NCBI RefSeq assembly: GCF_023072595.1
Contig: NZ_JALLGK010000012.1
Span: forward strand, 1-64,000
Length of the DNA: 64,000 nt
Reading direction: 5' to 3'
DNA from: Streptomyces sp. XM4193
GTDB lineage: Bacteria > Actinomycetota > Actinomycetes > Streptomycetales > Streptomycetaceae
Made by a program: the position numbers and the translations under genes. Position 1 is the stretch's first letter; each line of letters begins with the position of its first letter. Below, piece by piece: positions 61,110 to 64,000 of this stretch. Below the pieces are notes generated by a model. The model made no database searches. It saw only the letters and a list, made by a program, of their open reading frames with translations, and had not been told where the DNA came from.

Positions 61110-61777
61110 GCCTTCTCGGGCGACGCTGACCCGCGTTCGCCCGCGGACGGTGGATCTCCCGGGATCCGGCTCCCGCGCTCCGTTCCCCGTTCACGGCTGT
61201 CCCTCGAGTTCGGAATGGGTGGTGCGCCATGTCCTCGCAGTTCGGACCGTCGGATCCGGTACGCCGTTCCCGCGCCGGCTCCCGCGTCGGCGCACAGTCC
61301 GCCGCACCCACCGGCTCCTCGGCTCGGCCGCCTCTGCGCCGAACTCCCTGCGGCCCGTCCCGGGATGACGGGTGAACCCGCTGAGCGGTACGACCCCGCC
61401 CCGGCGCCCGCCCGGTTCGAGTGACCGCGGTGCCGGGCCGGCGACGGAGCGCCCCGGAGCGTCGCCGGGGAACCCGGCCGCCCGCGCGCTGATGACGTCC
61501 GCCGCCCTCGCCCCGAAGGCCGTTCCCCCGCAACGGGCCGGTCCACCGGCGGCTGCCCGTCGAAGGGCACCGCAGCGGGCCGGCAGAGCTCCGCTGCTCA
61601 AGGCCCGGCGCCCCCGGTTCGCACTCCCGGCCGGCCCTCCCGCGCGTACCGATCGCGGGCGTGCGGCGCTGCACGGACGCGCCGGCCCGCGTCCCCGAGC
61701 GACGCCGACTCCCGCCGCGCGGCGGTGACGGATCACCACCCTCTGCGCCAACGCAGCTCTCTCCACTGGAGGTTGGA
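61110..61777. other. 668-nt gap, no gene seen
   Basis: Long non-coding stretch between the peptide and SARP genes. It presumably carries the SARP promoter. It is very GC-rich, and long open frames in it have no ribosome sites. Confidence 0.5.
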
Positions 61778-63646
61778 TTGCCCGGGCTTGGATTCGACGT
61801 ACTCGGCGAGGTGCGCGCCTATCGGGACGGGACGGAGCTGCCGCGGCTCGGGGCGCCGCAGCAGCAGAGCACCTTGCTGGTGCTGCTGCTGCTCGCGGGC
61901 CACGCCGTCTCGATGAGCCAGCTCGTCCGGGCGCTGTGGGGCGAGGAGCCCCCCGCCGCTGCCGTGCGCAGCATCCGGACCCACATCTGGCGGCTGCGCG
62001 GACTCCTGGGCAGCGACGGTGCGCCCGCCCGCGAACTCGTCTCCGTCGGTGACGGCTACCGCCTGGACATCGACGCATCGGCCGTGGACGCCAACCGCGC
62101 GGAGTCGGCGCTGAAGAAGGCGGCGCGGCTGCGGCTGGCCGGACAGTCGGACGCGGCGGGCGACACTCTCGACGAGGCGCTGCAACTGTGGCGGGGCGAC
62201 CCGCTCGCCGGGGTGCCGGGCCCCTTCGCCGAGCGACAGCGCGATCGGCTCTCCGAACTGCGTCTGACGATGGTCGAGGAGCACCTGGAGCTCGACATCG
62301 CCCGTGGCCGCCACCAGATGACCATCCTGCGACTGCGGGAGCTGGCCGACGCGTACCCGCTGCGCGAACGGCTGCACGGCCTGCTGATGCGGGCGCTGTA
62401 CGCCGCCGGACGTCAGGCGGACGCGCTGGCGGTCTTCGGCGCGACCCGCACCCTGCTGGTGGAGGAGTACGGTCTCGAACCCGGGCCCCAGCTGACGGAG
62501 CTCCACCAGCGCATCCTGCAGGGAGATCTGCGTCTGGCCACGGTCACCGAGACGGCCGCGCCGGTTCCGCCCGGTCCCGACCGCCTCGTCCCGGCGCAGT
62601 TGCCGCCCGATCTGCCCGACTTCACCGGACGCAGGTCCGAGGTCGACGAACTGTGCGAGCTGCTGACGCGAAGTCCCGGCAGCGCGCCGCCCGTTGTCTC
62701 CCTGACGGGTATGAGCGGTATGGGCAAGAGCGCGCTGGCGGTGCACGTGGCTCACCGGGTTCGAGAGGCCTACCCGGACGGACAGCTCTTCTGCGGTCTG
62801 CGGGGCACCGGCGACCGTCCCGCTCGCAGCGGTGAGGTGCTGGCGGGGTTCCTGTCCGCGCTGGGAGTGGACGCGGTACCGGCCGGAACTGCGGCGCGCT
62901 GCCGGATGTTCCGCTCGCTGCTCGACGGCCGGAAGATGCTGCTGGTGCTGGACGACGCGCGCGATGCCGACCAGGTGCGGGACCTTCTGCCCGGCTCGCC
63001 GAGCTGCGCCGTGCTCGTCACCCACCGCGCGCGGCTGGCCGGGCTGCCTCTCAGCCGCCAACTGGGCCTTCGCGCCTTCGGTCCGCACGACTCGTTGGAA
63101 CTGCTCGGCCGCACCCTCGGACGGCAGCGGATCGACCGGGAGCCCGCACAGGCCTCGCTCCTCGCCGACGCCTGCGGAGGGCTGCCGCTGGCGCTGCGCA
63201 TCCTGGCGAGCCGATTGGCGGCCCGTCCTGACTGGCCGCTGGCCGCGATGGGCGAGCGCCTCGGCGACGAGCGGCGCACCGTCGCGGAACTGCAGGTGGG
63301 CGGGCTCGCGGTGCGCGGCGCACTGGAACCGGGCTACCGGCGGCTGCCTCCCGTACAGGCCCGCGCTCTGCGGTTGCTCGCGACGGGCACGAGCGAGCGG
63401 ATCACGGTCTCCGCCGCCGCAGCCGTACTCCACGCGGACCGGTTCGAGGCGGAGGACGTGCTCGAAGCGCTCGTGGACGCGGCCCTGTTGGAAACCTCGA
63501 CGCCCGGCAGCTACACCATGCACCCCCTGGTGCGCTGCTTCGCCCGCCATCACGCCCGGGCGGAGGCCGCTGCCAAGCTCCGCACCGCGCCCGCCGTCTC
63601 CCCCGCCTCGCGCCGGGCCGGGCTCGCCACGATTCTGCCGAAGTGA
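61778..63646 (+). CDS. SARP/AfsR-type regulator
   Basis: 622 residues: an OmpR-like winged helix (about 1-95), a bacterial transcriptional activation domain (about 100-245), and an NB-ARC ATPase with Walker A GMSGMGKSA (Lys317), LLVLDDARDADQV and a final winged helix. AfsR has extra C-terminal TPRs; here they are missing. SARPs activate antibiotic gene clusters. TTG 61778 was chosen since GGAGG lies 5 nt upstream. Confidence 0.93.
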   Translation: MPGLGFDVLGEVRAYRDGTELPRLGAPQQQSTLLVLLLLAGHAVSMSQLVRALWGEEPPAAAVRSIRTHIWRLRGLLGSDGAPARELVSVGDGYRLDIDASAVDANRAESALKKAARLRLAGQSDAAGDTLDEALQLWRGDPLAGVPGPFAERQRDRLSELRLTMVEEHLELDIARGRHQMTILRLRELADAYPLRERLHGLLMRALYAAGRQADALAVFGATRTLLVEEYGLEPGPQLTELHQRILQGDLRLATVTETAAPVPPGPDRLVPAQLPPDLPDFTGRRSEVDELCELLTRSPGSAPPVVSLTGMSGMGKSALAVHVAHRVREAYPDGQLFCGLRGTGDRPARSGEVLAGFLSALGVDAVPAGTAARCRMFRSLLDGRKMLLVLDDARDADQVRDLLPGSPSCAVLVTHRARLAGLPLSRQLGLRAFGPHDSLELLGRTLGRQRIDREPAQASLLADACGGLPLALRILASRLAARPDWPLAAMGERLGDERRTVAELQVGGLAVRGALEPGYRRLPPVQARALRLLATGTSERITVSAAAAVLHADRFEAEDVLEALVDAALLETSTPGSYTMHPLVRCFARHHARAEAAAKLRTAPAVSPASRRAGLATILPK

Positions 63647-63773
63647 CGCCGGTACGCGGCGCGTTGTTCGCCGGCCCGGGTCGCCTGCGGGCAACCGCCG
63701 GCGCGGCGGGGCCGACCGGTGCCGCCGGTCCCGGTGACGGCACGTCGGCCCCGTCGGCGACGGCGCGGCGAGA

Positions 63774-64000
63774 TCAGCGGACGTCCTTCTCCTGGTACGC
63801 CGCGGCCTGGGTTCGGTAGGCCTCCGCGTAGCGTCCGTCCGCGGCCATCAGCTCGGTGTGGGTGCCCTGCTCGGTGACGCGCCCGCCGTCCAGGACCACG
63901 ATGTGGTCGGCACCGCGCACGGTGGAGAAGCGGTGGGAGACCAGCAGGGTGGTGCGGCCCGGGTCCGCGCGCGCCTGCCGCATGAACACCTCGTACAGCT
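63774..64000 (-). CDS. ABC transporter ATPase C-terminus (partial)
   Basis: The gene runs off the window. The last 75 residues are seen, with the switch histidine in [21 protein letters not shown] and [22 protein letters not shown], as in ABCB-type exporters with fused membrane and ATPase domains. It converges on the SARP gene and may export its product. Confidence 0.9.
   Translation of the reverse strand, partial: LYEVFMRQARADPGRTTLLVSHRFSTVRGADHIVVLDGGRVTEQGTHTELMAADGRYAEAYRTQAAAYQEKDVR

Noticed and set aside
61400-61430. GGTTCGAGT resembling a tRNA T-loop
   Set aside because: No matching acceptor stem, anticodon arm or CCA-side pairing around it.

Overview
The window looks like the left end of a linear chromosome, or another linear replicon, of a Streptomyces-type actinomycete. 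From about 1.2 kb onward the DNA is very GC-rich. Start codons are a mix of ATG, GTG and TTG, many genes are coupled by 4-nt ATGA/GTGA/TTGA overlaps, and typical actinomycete genes are present (rbpA, smeA-sffA, mscR, lnt-ppm, a SARP regulator). Of the genes called here 37 lie on the minus strand and 21 on the plus strand, as expected for a left arm replicated from an internal origin toward base 1.

Bases 1-1215 contain no convincing gene. Bases 7-117 are five back-to-back perfect hairpins with 3-nt loops. On the complementary strand, which would be the 3' strand of a left end, all five loops read GNA (GTA once, GGA four times). Weaker inverted repeats continue to about base 268. Bases 300-1000 are far less GC-rich and extremely short of G on the top strand. 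I read this as a telomere and subtelomere whose sequence differs from the common Streptomyces telomere as I remember it.

1.2-15.5 kb: the sporulation pair smeA-sffA, a cytochrome P450, a MocR-type regulator, a glycerophosphodiester phosphodiesterase, a UMF1-type MFS protein, rbpA with a sigma-R promoter, the lipoprotein/mannosylation operon lnt-ppm-fxsA, an amidohydrolase, an Lrp regulator and a small hypothetical. 15.5-30 kb: an acyl-CoA dehydrogenase, mycothiol-dependent formaldehyde dehydrogenase (mscR), a CoA-disulfide-reductase-like flavoprotein, a zinc-ribbon protein, a lipoprotein, a quinone oxidoreductase, a histidine phosphatase, a translationally coupled acyl-CoA dehydrogenase/SDR/kinase operon with a palindromic operator and a TetR gene, and a MacB-like ABC exporter.

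30-49.5 kb: phoD with a PHO box, an ACT-GNAT protein, a trans-sulfuration-type PLP enzyme with a divergent Lrp regulator, a DUF885 protein, sbcCD, an IMPACT protein, a CoA-binding protein, a 29-residue membrane peptide, two left-handed beta-helix proteins, a thioesterase, a spermidine-synthase-like protein, a VTT membrane protein, uppP and an ArsR-SRPBCC pair with an 18-bp palindrome. 49.5-59 kb: an oxidoreductase, a TPR-like protein, ung, a peptide-binding lipoprotein, two SDRs, a HipA-like kinase coupled to a DUF3037 protein, and a carboxylesterase with altered active-site motifs.

59-64 kb has a different texture: a 42-residue amphipathic LPFR peptide, a LuxR-type regulator, a divergent 69-residue secreted peptide, a SARP regulator and the C-terminus of an ABC exporter running off the window, separated by long non-coding stretches. 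This may be the edge of a specialised-metabolite or peptide locus. No tRNA, rRNA, CRISPR array, transposase or integrase was seen.
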